64,000 nt of DNA from assembly GCA_964017235.1 (NCBI GenBank), contig OZ024938.1, positions 13,011,454 to 13,075,453 on the forward strand, in the 5' to 3' direction. A program made the translations under genes and the position numbers. This document shows, piece by piece, positions 34,695 through 47,074 of the stretch. Position 1 is the stretch's first letter. Every line of letters begins with the position of its first letter. The notes under the pieces are model-generated. The model worked only from the letters and a program-made list of their open reading frames with translations. It was not told the DNA's origin and made no database searches. This DNA comes from Sabellastarte sp. h YS-2021 (taxonomy: Eukaryota; Annelida; Polychaeta; Sabellida; Sabellidae).

Positions 34695-36916
34695 TGTTTG
34701 TGACAAATTCAAGCTTACATAGATCCAGGGGTGAATATACTTGTCATGCAATTTGTCGTTAACAAATCAGTAATTGCCAAAAGCCATTTCCCCATTTGTA
34801 AATTATATGGTCTTTACGTCAATACTATTTCTTCATTAATTTTATTATAAGTACTTTACTGGCAATTTTTATTTATTTTGTCAGGCAAACATAATTGGCT
34901 GTACAGTAACTGGGTATTGTATAATACTTTGAACCAATCCCTAGTATCTTAGTTCCCTGCAAATGAAACATTTTGTAAAGTTTGACTTGCTAATTAACGT
35001 TCGACGATAGGAGAGGGTTATTGTAATCAGTTTGTTTCTGTCTGTCTGTGCACCGTTTTGCCCTTATAACTTAAAAACTTTTACATCAATCAATCTCAAA
35101 TTTGTTGGGCAGGTATTTCATGGGGTACAGATGGATTCTTCCAGATTTGGTGTAATTTGTTTAAAAGTCAGGAGAGAGTTTTTCTTATTTTTAATTGGGA
35201 ATACACAGTGAAACTGCTTCTCTTCATCACATACGTAAAAAATCAATATTTTGCTTTCTAATGATGTCATTACTAAGTGATGTCACAATGCAATTGTGAG
35301 GTCACAAACCTAGCTTGTGACACTTGCTGTCTTTAAGTAAAAATATTTCTTCTCATTTTATGTCTTAAAATTGAGATAAAGATAATAAAGAGGGGGTGGT
35401 GGGGTGGGGGTGGTATATTCATCATTTTTATTAAATTATTATTTCTGCTTTTTATTTTCTCTTTTTTCTTTCAATTCCTTGACAGTCCACAAAAAATTAC
35501 CATGCATGATTTTCACCAAGAAGTGACCTTTAAGCAATATTTTTACCGCCACCAGCAGTTTATGTTTTTGTGTGCTAACTGTTTGTCTATTTGTCTGTTT
35601 TTTTTGTTGTTGTTTTTTTTTTGGTCTTTTTTGTGTGTGTGGGTGTGTGTGTGTTTAGATTACTCCAGAAGTAATGAATAGATCTTTCTTAAAAAATTTG
35701 TGGGTAGGACCTGACCGAAGGAAAATCTGGATCTTATTATGGATACAAAAAATCATGAATTTTTAGAGGTCCCATTTCAATGTATTTTTAATGACTTGTA
35801 CTTTCTACTTGATATTTCTATGGAGATTAATTTACATGTTTGGTTCTATTTTATTGTCTTCCTTACAATACTTTATATCACTTGAGAGACTGGTCACATG
35901 GAGTCGAGCATTTTGCTCTCTCTGAGTGCATCTTGTTGTATATGCGCCCATTATGACATAATCATATTGTGCAGTTTGGCTTGCTAATTGTATATGTGCA
36001 CATTGCGACTTAACATAATATGCAGTTTAGCTTGCTACTATGCATACTGTGACATCAACAATGAATTCATGCACTAGCCAATTATAAACAGTGATATAAA
36101 AAAATCATGATTTGTGAGCTGCATGCTGATTGGTCACAAGCCAAAATGGTACATTATTGCCTCTTGAAAGCACTCTCAATACTTAATTTGTTTGGGTTTT
36201 TCTTGCAAAGTGCATTTATTTCTCACCCTTATGAAGCTGGTGATAAATAACATCAACATGCAAAAATAGATGTCTGTCTTCAAACTGTGAAAGATCAGTG
36301 AGCCGGGCAATTTACATTGGCAAAAAAAAATACTTGTTTTAAGTGGTCTCTGATACACTGGGTAATGATGTGTTGAATTATATTGTATTGAATCAGCTAT
36401 GTATTTAGCTGTAAGCCTTATTGAGTTTTAAATGCATGTTAATAGTGAAATTCAGACTTGTGGAAAACTTTCAAAATCAACCTATACCAAAAAATAAACA
36501 TAATTGCAAAAGACAACATGAATATAATGTGTCAGTCCCCGAATAAAATTACGAAGTCTCCACTTCAATTTTTCTTAGTTGCTAATAGCTAATGATCTGT
36601 CACTGCCATGAATGTGCCCCCTGACTGACCCAATTATGCTGTCACTACTGTGATCTCATTGAGCTGCTGATTCAAATTATTCATCGTATTTAAAAACCTT
36701 TGTAAACGAGTATTTCTTTCTGATGTAGTTGAGACTAGTCTTGTCTGACGACTTTGAGTGTTATTACTGATCATCATGTTACAACTAATCTGTCTAATGA
36801 AAATGGGTCAAAGTGATCTTGAACCAACAAATGGTTGCTCATACAAGTCCAGTGAATACTCCTCAAGAATGTGTCATTCGATCTTTATGAATTATGGTCA
36901 TTTCGTGTAGGTTATT
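34695..36916. other. Upstream of the receptor gene
   Basis: About 2.2 kb between the receptor start and the next SINE. Holds short T- and GT-rich tracts (35.58-35.66 kb) and, near 35.5-35.95 kb, the unclassified dispersed repeat. No clear TATA box or CpG island seen. Confidence 0.45.
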
Positions 36917-36929
36917 AGAACATTATCAA

Positions 36930-37171
36930 GGGGGGCAGGGTGGCAGAGTGGTAACACTCTCGCCTCCCACCTCTGAGGCTGGGGTTCGGTTCCTGGCACG
37001 GCCTCAAGTGGGAAAGCTGGTAGTTGCTTGCCGTTGGTTGGCAGTTTTATGGTACAGAACCCTGACAAAATGTATGTACTGGTTTCCTCTGTCCTTCCAA
37101 CTACCCGTTGTGATATGACCTGTACAGTGTTGAAAGCGACGTAAAACCCCAATTAAATGAATAAAATAAAT
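36930..37171 (+). mobile_element. Family I SINE
   Basis: Head GGGGGGCAGGGTGGCAGAGTGG, B box GGGGTTCGGTTCC, full centre and tail. Target duplication AGAACATTATCAA / AGAACAATATCAA at 36917-36929 and 37172-37184, one mismatch. Confidence 0.9.
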
Positions 37172-37184
37172 AGAACAATATCAA

Positions 37185-37874
37185 AGTTTACACAAACAAT
37201 CTTTTCACTCAGTACAAAGTATATGTTTTGACAGTTTTCCCACCTTTTTGAAAAATAAGTTCTAGCAGCTCCTGGGGGCTTAAAATCAGCTAGGCCATAA
37301 GGTGAATAGTGGTACAACTGTCACATCAAATAGAGGGGTAATAAAGATTGTCCAGTCTGTTTCTGGGCAGTAAATACGGTCATAAGGCAAGAAAAGGTCA
37401 AAGCTAGGTTTCATGTCTTTTTCAACATGTGTCATATCATAACTAATTAGTCGGGTGGAAAGATTTGTAGTGACGAAAAAAAGCTCCGCCCACCTGTGCA
37501 ATAACACCCACTGCTTATTGGAAACCCTATCATGTAAATGAAAAATAAATAACTTGTTACAATGCCATTTCCATTTAACCAGGCCTTTGTGCTCAGGCAT
37601 AAAGGGGTTAATCTCATTTACAACCTAAATTTGTGGTAAGGAACCAGTCTAGTTGTTCACCGAGTGGGGAATATTGTAAACACCAACAACTAAGCTGTTA
37701 GTATTCAATTTAACTTGCCAGACAGGGACTTATTAACGAAATATTCCCCCAGATCATTGATCAATGACTCTCTGACTGATTAGTTGGCCGGGGCCACAAA
37801 AAATCTATTCAAGTGTACATGACATAATAAATCTCTCTCTTGACCAATATTTCAAAGTTCAATTGCACTCCCAA
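37185..37874. other. Unassigned
   Basis: A 104-codon frame on the minus strand (37286-37600) has no recognisable domain or splice context. Not called as a gene. Confidence 0.4.
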
Positions 37875-38045
37875 GGTCCTCGGTGGCCTGGGTGGTTTTG
37901 GCAAGTTTGGCATCTGATCACAGGCTGTCTCCTGTGTGAGTTCGAATCCCACAAGTGGCAATGCTGAGGACCTCTCCAAATATGGCCCTGGCTGTTGAAC
38001 TGGATGCAAACGGGATGACTTTGATTCCAGTTTCCCACCCAACTG
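37875..38045 (+). mobile_element. tRNA-headed SINE, family III
   Basis: A different head: GGTCCTCGGTGGCCTGGGTGG, then B box GAGTTCGAATCCC and AAGTGGCAATGCTGAGGAC, then the shared tail words TATGGCCCTGGCTGTTGAAC. Second copy, inverted, at 48.7 kb. Confidence 0.75.
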
Positions 38046-38084
38046 AGACCATGTGTTGTAATGCTATGTAGAGTAACACTAAAA

Positions 38085-38595
38085 TCTAAGAAAAACTCTA
38101 TGCTAAGAATTTTCTTATTCTTAGAATAAAATCCTATTCACAAAACAATTCTTAGCTTAGAATAATTCTAAGAATAGAAGTAAAAAGAAATGTGTGCAAT
38201 TCTTAGAATTTTTCTCAGACTAATTCCAAGGAACGTTCTAAGATCCTTTGAGAACTCAGATATTGGCATCTATGAACAGAAAGTTAGAATGTTTTGAAAT
38301 AATATAAAGAGATTGCATTTTGTTACAGCACACACTATGGGCAACTTGATATGTAACACTCTGTTCTGGATGTCGATTTGCAATTAGTTGCTGCACTATA
38401 ATCACTGAAACAACTGTTTTTTAAAGTTAAGCATGGTATGTGCCAGTCTTAGGATTAAATCAAATTCTTAGAATATTCTAAGAATAAGTGTTTTGTGAAT
38501 AGCGAATTCTTCTTCTTAGAATTATTCTTATTCTTAGAATGGTTTTTATTCTCCGAATTTTTCTAAGAAGAAGAATCTTTGTAAATACAGGCACA
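38085..38595. mobile_element. MITE-like element of TTCTTAGAAT palindromes
   Basis: Left arm AAGAATTTTCTTATTCTTAG with TATTCACAAAACA; the right arm carries the inverse (TTGTGAATAGCGAATTC, TTCTTAGAATTATTCTTATT). Many TTCTTAGAATATTCTAAGAA-like palindromes. No coding capacity. Confidence 0.65.
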
Positions 38596-38659
38596 AGTAG
38601 GTTTAACGTGGCGGGGCAAAAAGTTAAAGTAAGGGCATTATAGCAGCCATACTTTCTTA

Positions 38660-38765
38660 AAACAACAGGAGCTGTATTCATAAAAGGTCTTAGCTGAATC
38701 TTAGGTTAGCCATATTTGTATACAAAAGTTAAGCCTAAGCTTTGACTCTAAGATCTCTGATCAAC
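38660..38765 (+). repeat. MITE-like end fragment
   Basis: GAGCTGTATTCATAAAAGGT then CTTAGCTGAATCTTAGG: the 'TATTCATAAAAGGTCTTA' type of inverted-repeat end. No partner found. Confidence 0.45.
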
Positions 38766-39729
38766 ATTGCCCCTGGAAAGGCCCCAAAATCTCAGTGACC
38801 AAGTGATTAACTCATTTGGTATTTGATCACTCAGGTTTTTCCCTTTGTGGTGGTGGGCTGGATGTCAGCTGCTAGCACCTTACAGTATTTAATACCCACA
38901 GTCTGGACCTCACTTCAGGACTTACTGAACTTATCAAAATTTAGTAGAACTTACTGGTTTCTCTTTTATTGGTAGCTTCCTCTTAAATAATTAAGTACTG
39001 AATAGATCAACGCGTCTCCCTGATTTCTCGGTAAGTCACGTGACATTTCAGAACATCCAGAAACCAATTGAAAGATATTTATTCAGTTTGTTAAATGGTA
39101 ATACTTGCCAAGTAATTATAGTCATAGCAAAATAAAAACCATGCACTCCTGTTGCTAACTCGTTTAAGTTTAAAAAAATACGGCTGATATTTGAAAATAG
39201 CAGGTCAGTTCAGACATATTTTGAAATAAAGTTCTGAATTTGCACAAGAAAATTAATATTTATCATAAGAAATATATAAGAAAATAGGTAGAGGGGTTAT
39301 AAGTAGTGTACTGACCACTATTGGTGAACTGACTATAGCAGATGTACTAATAGTAATCAGTTTACTGACCATAATTGCTTGGCAACAGTATTTATCACTT
39401 AAGCTAAATCTTCCAGTAAAATCTTGCATTAATCCATAAGAATAATCTTAACTCGGGCATTTCCTGCTGTACTTCAACCAAAACTCTGTTCAGAGCAGCA
39501 CTCATGCAGTTGTACCTAAAATACATGTCCCAATAAATTACAGTTAGTAAAGTAATGTAGAAGAAAGCACCCTTGGCAACAAGCTATTTACTTCGGACAT
39601 TTGATTATTTTGGTAAAAACGTAATATAGCTACTTGAATATTCATGAAAAATTATATAACACTAAATCAACATGATCTAGATGATTTCTGATAGCCTTTT
39701 AATCCTGATAGCCTTTTAAAGCGAAACCT

Positions 39730-39964
39730 GGGGCCACGGTGGCAGAGTCGTAACACTCTGGCCTCCCACCTCTGAGGCCGGGGTTTTATTCCCGGCACGG
39801 CCTCATGTGGGAAAGCTGGCAGTTGCTTGCCATTGGTTGGCAGTTTACAGTACAGAACCCTGATAAACTGTATGTACTAGTTTTCTCTGCCCTTCCAACT
39901 ACCTGTCGTGATATGACCTGTACAGTGTTGAAAGCGACATAAAACCCTAAGTAAATAAATAAAT
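39730..39964 (+). mobile_element. Family I SINE
   Basis: Complete; the B box is altered (GGGGTTTTATTCCC). Duplication CGAAACCT at 39722-39729 and 39965-39972. Confidence 0.9.
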
Positions 39965-39972
39965 CGAAACCT

Positions 39973-40982
39973 TCAAAAAGCCATTTGTAAAATAAAAAAT
40001 GCAAAGATGGTTGCATTATATGGTAAATACTATTAGCATTATATTTTTTGTGTATTTATTTCTCCCATTCTACAGGCTTGATACATTTTCTGACTGTTCA
40101 TGCTGTCCTTGATTATATCTTTGTGAGTTATTGCCTGAAAAGAGGCACTGTTAATTGAATGGACAGGCATTTCACAAAAAGGTGACTCGTAAATCTTATT
40201 TTGTGGTCTCTTCTATATGATCAATTACGCCAGTATATTAGGTATGATTGTTATCAGCAAACATTAAGTGTACAGATGTACAGATATACATGGTACAGAA
40301 AACACTGTGTATACCAGGCTTGCCTGGATCTGTTTCATCAATTTTTATGCACTGTTAAACCGATAATGGGAAAGAAAGGGCAGGGCAATAGAAAGTTTCA
40401 GACTAAATTGTTTAATGTTACGACTAAAAAGTTAAATCTTGAGCAAGAGCTCAATACTCTGGATAGACTTGTGTGACTTAGCCTCTCTGGGCGAAGATTG
40501 TTAGACTCTACACTGGAAGATTAGTTGGTAAAACAGTGATCAGAGACACACAAGGGAAGTGCCAAAATTTAGAGACTGCAGGAGATGTATTATCCAATTG
40601 AGAGCACAACAGGTGGAACAAAAACCAATTCAATTTTTCCTCAATTTTTAAAAGTCACTTATACAGAGAAGGCTATAAAGCAAAATATAATGCTTGGTTT
40701 AAAAAAAAACAAAATGTTATTTTAAATGAATTGCAGATTTTCTATGATGTTTCAACTCCTAAAATGAATTTGTACTATAATTGTGCCTTAATTCATTCTC
40801 AAAATGAACTTTAATCTTGAACTTAAATCTGCACTTAAAACCAAATTGAATTGAAATTCACCGATACCAATATCTTTAATTTACAGATTGATAAAGATAC
40901 AATGAAAGATTCATCAGTTTTGACCTGACAATTGTTTTCTCAGAAATGCAAATCAAGCATAATCAGACACAGAATAACTTAC
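39973..40982. other. Downstream intron of the IgGFc-type gene or intergenic
   Basis: The donor at 40983 shows the gene continues below this point, but I find no convincing next exon. A 91-codon plus-strand frame near 40.2-40.5 kb resembles nothing I know. Confidence 0.4.
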
Positions 40983-42245
40983 CATAACCAGTCATATATG
41001 CATAACCTTTCCCAAATGTTGACTGACCATGTAAAAGAGCTGCGAACAGAGGACCACCAGAGGTCAAGCTGTGAACCACATTTCTGTTTCCTATTACCTC
41101 TATTTCTAAGCTGGAAAACCCTTCTCCACTGTAAACAGTCCAGCCAGATAGCTCAGTCCCATCATATAAAAGTGGGGCATCATCTGGATTTTCTGTCAAA
41201 TACACTATACTCAAGAAATCTAGAATACCATCTTCAGGATTGCCAACATCCGGCTTTACGAAGATCACATCGTTCGCAAACTTATCAGTTGGTATCAAAG
41301 TGGCCATGGCAACAGCAGATCCATCTGTGATTTCACTGTCAAGGTTGTAGACGCTTATCTGTGCTACTAAGCATGGTTTATCACATTCAACTGCAAAATT
41401 CTCTCCCGAATCAACAGTGTACTGTGAAACCCCCCCTGCATAGTCGATTGGCCTCACAAGTCCTGCAACAGTCACTTCTGTGTCATTGGATATTGCAACC
41501 ACTCGGACACGCGTTGGGCCAGAGAAACCCTTGTAATTCAGTGTATGTGATATGTACCTGGTCCCTAAGTTTTCCACCACCGGCATGGAAGACCATAGAG
41601 AGCTACCACTTCTGGTGGTACCTGTATTGGTACATGGATTTCCCGCTGTCACTGACACCGGTTTATCGGAATACACATAGTAACCAGTATGATCATAATA
41701 ATTAGAATCGGGTGTATGTAATGTGCGATTTGCAAGGACCTCGTGTTGGTTTAGCACGACAGAATTAAGTCGCCGTGGATACCCATGCCACATCCTGTAG
41801 ATCTGGACCAATGTATCATCTTCGAAAGCAGTCACCGTATAGAAGGAACAAGTGGTGTAAGTTGCACATGAATTTTCATCCCTACTTGAATAGCTTACTA
41901 TCATGTGGTCTAAAGCCTCCTCATCCCTGGGGGGAACTAAGGCAGTAGACACATGACCATCCTCTCGGTAATTTGATACCATCACTGATATACTCCTGCT
42001 TGATCTGATCAGAAATCCCTTGGTTTGAGGTGAGCTTGAAGTGATTCTGTATGTGTAATCATAGGTTTTCCAAAATACTCCATTTGAACTGATTGTGAAT
42101 GTGTCAGTCGTACCATCTGGCTCATAAATCATGACATCCGTGTCCTGTTTGGCCATCATGTATATAGCGCAGCCACCATCGGTAGAGTCTGATCTGGCTT
42201 GGTGAAAAGCCACTGCAAACTCTGTCCCTTCGGAACTGGCATCAC
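40983..42245 (-). CDS. IgGFc-type gene exon 3, whole domain
   Basis: Acceptor TTGTTTTTCTGAAG, donor TATG|GTAAGT. 1263 bases, 421 codons, open throughout, phase 1 at both ends. Cys residues lie in likely pairs (CATYTTC, CDKPC). Confidence 0.92.
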
Positions 42246-45200
42246 CTTCAGAAAAACAACTTAGAATCTGTGTGAAGGAACATTTAACATATACTCAGAT
42301 CTCAGATTTACGGATACCTACATCGGTTTTAATTAACCTTTAAATGCATTCTATTATTTATATAAAGTACAAACATAAATACTGTTTCATATGCATCCAT
42401 ATTTTATTAGTATCAATTGAAAATTGCTCTCAAATGGAAGTGTTACCAGGTGGTAAATAATAGAAGGCGTTACTTACATATGGTTCTCAGATCACTGATG
42501 AACAGTAAAGCTGAAAAAAGACAATGAAAAGACTTTAACAGCAGTGACTTGAAAAGATGGTTAAAACAGTTTATTCAGTTTTTATTACTTAAGTGCTTAG
42601 ATTTGCAAAGATCATTTTTTTCCCAAATGATATCCCCATATTCAAATTATTTTATGTGAAATGTAAGTTCCAAGATCTATATGTGAGTCTGAGATTGACT
42701 ATTTTCTGAATATAAACTAAAGTTTTTATTATTTATGATTTGCAGGACACATACTAAATAGATAGTTGATTTTTGCCACCAGAACATGTTACAGAAGCAT
42801 AAACATGTACAATTATAGAATTCTCAGACCAGTTGGAATTATCAGTGATGATAAAACGAACAATACTAATCTATGTTTAGTATGCCAGGAGCAATGCAAA
42901 TAATGCATGTCAATGCTGTTTAATCTTGTTGTCTTTTCTTAGTTCTTTTGATTGAATACAGCCGAATTTTTGTCACCCTATTTTTATAATCCAAATTCGT
43001 TTTTCAGTTTCATTCATAAATTCAAAAGGAGATTGACTTTAAACAGAGTTTCACAGCAAAATATTTCTAAACTCTTTACACATAAGGACACCTTAATAGA
43101 AAATGAAGTTCCCCCTTCAGTTACATGTAAAGTTCATTTCACTATTTATTTCTTCCACTTCAAGTTTCCTTATATTACTAGCGCCATTATCCGTAAAATT
43201 GATGCTAGAGATTTTTCCTTTAAGAGAATTTTTATTACATTTAAACATTACCCATTATATCAAAGTGAAGATTACATTGATTTACACTATAGAAAAAAAA
43301 CAGTTTTAATTTGACATAAGTGAAATAGATATAAATGTAAGTAATATAATTAGTACAACAACCAACCAGTTTTAACACAAAATGGTGACATGTTCCATCT
43401 AAATTAAACTAACATAGCTCTAAGCCAGAACTCAACAACTAATGATTTTCTAGGCCACCATACTAAATTCATATACCTTATTCTTTGTGTGATTCATATT
43501 CACTATTCACAATACGTGCTTCAGAGTCAAAATACTTTATTGATACATGTCTGGTTTGTCTGGCCTTCTAGATATTCATGCACCAGTGAAGACTAAACAG
43601 CTCATTAAACCAGCGCCAAGCTGTATAACTGACTAGTATAGAACTGCTAAGTGCATGAGAAGGCAGTATGAACCTGCATGGAGGAGAAATAAATCCCCTG
43701 AAAACCGTACCACTCTTCGACTATAAATAAATAATTGCAATCACATTCTTAATAAAAACAAGGGGCGTTTCTACCAGGATCTAGTTAGTGAAAATTGCAG
43801 TGGTGGTAAAAAGCTATGGCAGGCACTAAATAGAATATTGAGCCACTCAAATGCCACTGTCCTCCCATCCTTTGATGATGAAAAATCATTAGCAAACAGT
43901 TTTGTTTCGTTTTTCATTCATAAAATTAAAAAGATCAGAGACACCTTCAAGCATACCCCGTCTAAGTCTCTTCCTCCTGACAAGGAGCCACCAACTTTCA
44001 ATTCCTTTCAAGGTGTCACTAAGAGTGAAATCCTCAAGTTTATCAAGGAAGCCCCTTCAAAAACTTGCTCTCTAGATCCTTTTCCCACACATATTGTGAA
44101 AAAGTGCATAGATATCCTTCTTCCTTTATTGACAAAGCTGGTTAACTTGTCCCTCCAAAATGGCATTTTCCCAAATCCTTTTAAACAGGCTATTGTCACT
44201 CAGCTACTTAAAAAGTCTACCCTTTCAAAAGAGGACTTGAAGGGCTATTGACCAGTGTCTGGTCTTAGTTTTTTGTCAAAATTGATCGAGCGTATAGTGG
44301 CTGCCCAAATTAGATCCCACCTGGATTCTCATGATCTTGGAAACACTTTCAGTCAGCCTATAAGGTGGGCATGCCTACAGCACTGGTGCTGCTCAACTTG
44401 TCTGCAGCCTTTGATACTATCGATCATAACACACTCCTTTCGTGTTTTTCAGCTAGGTTTGGCTTTGTTGGTTCTGCACTAAAATGGTTTTGATCCTACC
44501 TCTAAGATCATTTTCAGTCAGTCAAGATTAGTTCGAATTTGTTCAAATTGAAGTTCGGAGTCCCCCAAGGTTCTGTCTTAGGTGCTCTTCTGTTTTCCCT
44601 CTACACAACACCCCTTAGTCCGAAAATATACTGGAGTTAAATACCACTTTTATGCTGATGACACTGTTCAGACACCTATACCTTCAATATATTCTCAAGC
44701 CTCTTGACCGCCTAAATTTCTGTTTGAATGATGTTCAGGTCTGGATGTCTAAAAACAAAGTTAAACTAAACCCTGATGAAACAAAAATCATAGTTTTTGA
44801 TGCCGAAGACAGATACAATTGGCTCAGTGACTCATTTCCAGTCAATATTCTGAGTAATTGTCTCTCTCCCACAGATGTTGCTCTCATTCTGGGTGTTCTG
44901 TTTGATGTAAAGTTTTGTTTCACTAATCATGTAAATTCTGTCATCAAATCTTGTTTTATTAGCCTCAGGGACCTTCATCTTATCAGGAAGTTTTATTCTG
45001 TTGATACATCAGTGGTGATTGCAAATGCTCTGGTCAGCAGTCGTTTGGATTATTGCAATTCTCTATTGCGTAGTTTGTCATCCCATAATGCTACCAGACT
45101 CCAATACATTCAAAATGCTCTTGCACGGTTTGTCACCAGTGCTTCTAAGTTCACTCACATCACATCCAGCTTGAAAACACTTCATTGACTACCTGTCAGA

Positions 45201-47074
45201 CAACGAAACAGCTTTAAAACCCTAGTTCTTGTGTACAAGTACCTCACTACTGGCCAGCCTAAGTATTTTGCACCATATCTCTCCTTGAACAAGTCAACAG
45301 TGAACACAAGACTCTCTAACCCCCAAAAAATTGTTCCTCCAGTTTCCTCATTATTGTTCTTCCATCCATAAATCAAAGGTCCACTTCAACAATAGTTTCT
45401 CATATGATGCCCCAAAGTTATGGAATGATCTTTCACATGATATACACAGTGCTCCAAATCTCTCATGTTTCAAAAGTCGACTAAAAACCTACTTATTTCA
45501 GAAATCATTTCCACCTTAATTTCTAACTATCAAACACTGGATTGCCTCCTTGGATGCAATCTGGAATATGTCTAACATCTTGATGATTTATGCCTAACAA
45601 ACTGGATGATGTGCCTTAGAATCCTCAGAGACAGAGATTAAGCACTTGGACAATTGATTGATTGATTGATATTGTTATTATGTAACATAAATGCAAACAT
45701 AATTAAAAACAACTATTTGAGTCATAAATATATGAAACAAAGTATGTTTTGAAATATAATACGGAAATTTACTCCTCACAATGACGTTGAAATTCAATTA
45801 ATCAATCAACCCACTTGTTTACTAAAATTTACAACTAAATAAAACCTGAAAAAAACATAGGAGTTAAGTAGTTCATGAATTTCTATTCCAGGAGACAAGA
45901 TTTACTTGGCTCATTGTTGATGATCTTAAGAACTTCACTTTGAAGAACTTTATTGAAGTTGGAGAAGGTGGTTGAAGTTGTGAGCCAGTCAATAGTAGTT
46001 GTAATCGGAAAAGCACTGTATATATTTCTATTTTCTCAGAGAAATAGTCAGCATACTGGTTAGAAAGAGACCTGTCTGCTTAAGAGGGTGAATCCTCTGG
46101 GAACTTATAAAGCATTTGACACTTTAGTGTTACCCCACCTTTAGGTAAATTAATGCCCTTGTTCCACCAAAGGATTAAGCCCCGATCCTGTCGGCGACCC
46201 TTAATCGTGGGTAGTCTTGGAAAAAATGGAAAAAAAATTGACCAATGGGGTGGAAGACAGAATCGGTATGAAGGTCTGGGATTAACTACAGATCGGCCTC
46301 AGGACGCCCCAGGAGGCCCCAGACAGTCCCTAACTGGTCTGGGACTAAGAACAGACTAAGCCATTTTTCTGGTCGGTTTGAACCACGATCCTGTCGTAGA
46401 CAAACCGACTGGGTCCCAGGACGCCTCAGGCCTCCTGGGACTAAGCCCCGACTAACCCAGGATTAAGTCCCGACCCCACAAGGTGTCCTGAGGCGTCCCC
46501 AGGCGTCCCCAGACCGAGATAGCCGATTTTTGCTTTGCAATGGGACTAAGGGTCGCAGGAAGCCTGGGACTAAGGTATAGAGGGTCTGGGACTAAGGGTC
46601 GGCGACTAAGGGTCGCAGGCGGCCTGGGACAACATAGGACTGTGTAAATTTGATCTGAGGAGGCCTGAGGAAGCCTGGGACTGGACATTTTGTTTATGGC
46701 GGGAAAAAAGAATCGGTTGGGGTCGGGAGAAATATCAAACATGTTTGATTTCTCACACGGCCTCAACCGACGACAACCGACCCTTACAGGAAGCCTGGGA
46801 CTAAGCATATTTTTGAAACCGACCATCAAAAACCCTTAATCGGGAGCCTTAGTTGTGTGGTGGAACACCCACATAACAAAACTTGCTTTGACAAAGTGTC
46901 TCGGACATGCTCATATGGCATCCTGAATCTCCAACCAAACATGGTAAGGTAGCCACATTATTGTTATTAAATTACACATTATTAATGTAAGAAGTCATTA
47001 GAATACAATGTGTAAAAACACGAGCTGATAAGGAAATAATACTTACTCGTCAAATATATCAGACACAGCACCAT
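40983..47074 (-). CDS. Secreted IgGFc-binding-domain protein, 5' part of gene
   Basis: Three exons join in phase: 47074-47047, 42510-42478, 42245-40983. Together they encode a signal peptide (MVLCLIYLT, then [11 protein letters not shown]) and a ~420-residue IgGFc-binding N-terminal-type domain. Family marks: GTEFAVAF at its start, [10 protein letters not shown], a central [26 protein letters not shown], and a glycine- and tyrosine-rich end [11 protein letters not shown]. This domain is found in secreted mucin-like and adhesive proteins and is common in invertebrates. Splice phases are all 1, so the big exon is a symmetric 1-1 module. The last donor (ATG|GTAAGT) means more exons follow; none was found, so the C-terminal part is unknown. 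Function as an adhesion or immune lectin-like protein is inferred from the family. Confidence 0.75.
42478..42510 (-). CDS. IgGFc-type gene exon 2 (33 nt)
   Basis: Acceptor CTTTTTTCAG, donor CATAT|GTAAGT. Encodes [10 protein letters not shown]. The phase joins it to exon 3 through a TGT Cys codon, giving [15 protein letters not shown]. Confidence 0.75.
43567..45675 (+). mobile_element. L2-like LINE, 5'-truncated, in intron 1
   Basis: Order: [15 protein letters not shown] (43.57 kb), [42 protein letters not shown] (44.56 kb), FYADDT (44.65 kb), [23 protein letters not shown], and a 3' end with GACAGAGATTAAGCAC and a GATTGATTGATTGATT tail. Several frame changes and stops. Closely related to the 32-34 kb copy and truncated at nearly the same place. 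Confidence 0.88.
46160..46867. mobile_element. GC-rich element with TGTTCCACCA inverted ends
   Basis: Begins TGTTCCACCAAAGGATTAAG and ends TGTGTGGTGGAACA. About 708 bp, strikingly GC-rich against its surroundings. The interior repeats words such as CTGGGACTAAG, GGGTCGCAGG and AGGCCTCCTGGGAC in both directions. No transposase; target duplication not clear (CCC on both sides is possible). Probably a non-autonomous DNA transposon of unknown class. Confidence 0.65.
47047..47074 (-). CDS. IgGFc-type gene exon 1 (signal peptide start)
   Basis: ATG at 47074, nine codons plus one base, donor ACGA|GTAAGT. Encodes MVLCLIYLT; joined to exon 2 it makes a typical hydrophobic leader. Short, so support comes from phase, donor strength and leader chemistry. 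Confidence 0.6.

Noticed and set aside
37286-37600. 104-codon minus-strand frame as an exon of the IgGFc-type gene
   Set aside because: No acceptor/donor pair in the needed phase and no family likeness. Left unassigned.
45650-45675. (GATT)n as an independent microsatellite of interest
   Set aside because: It is the 3' tail of the adjacent LINE.
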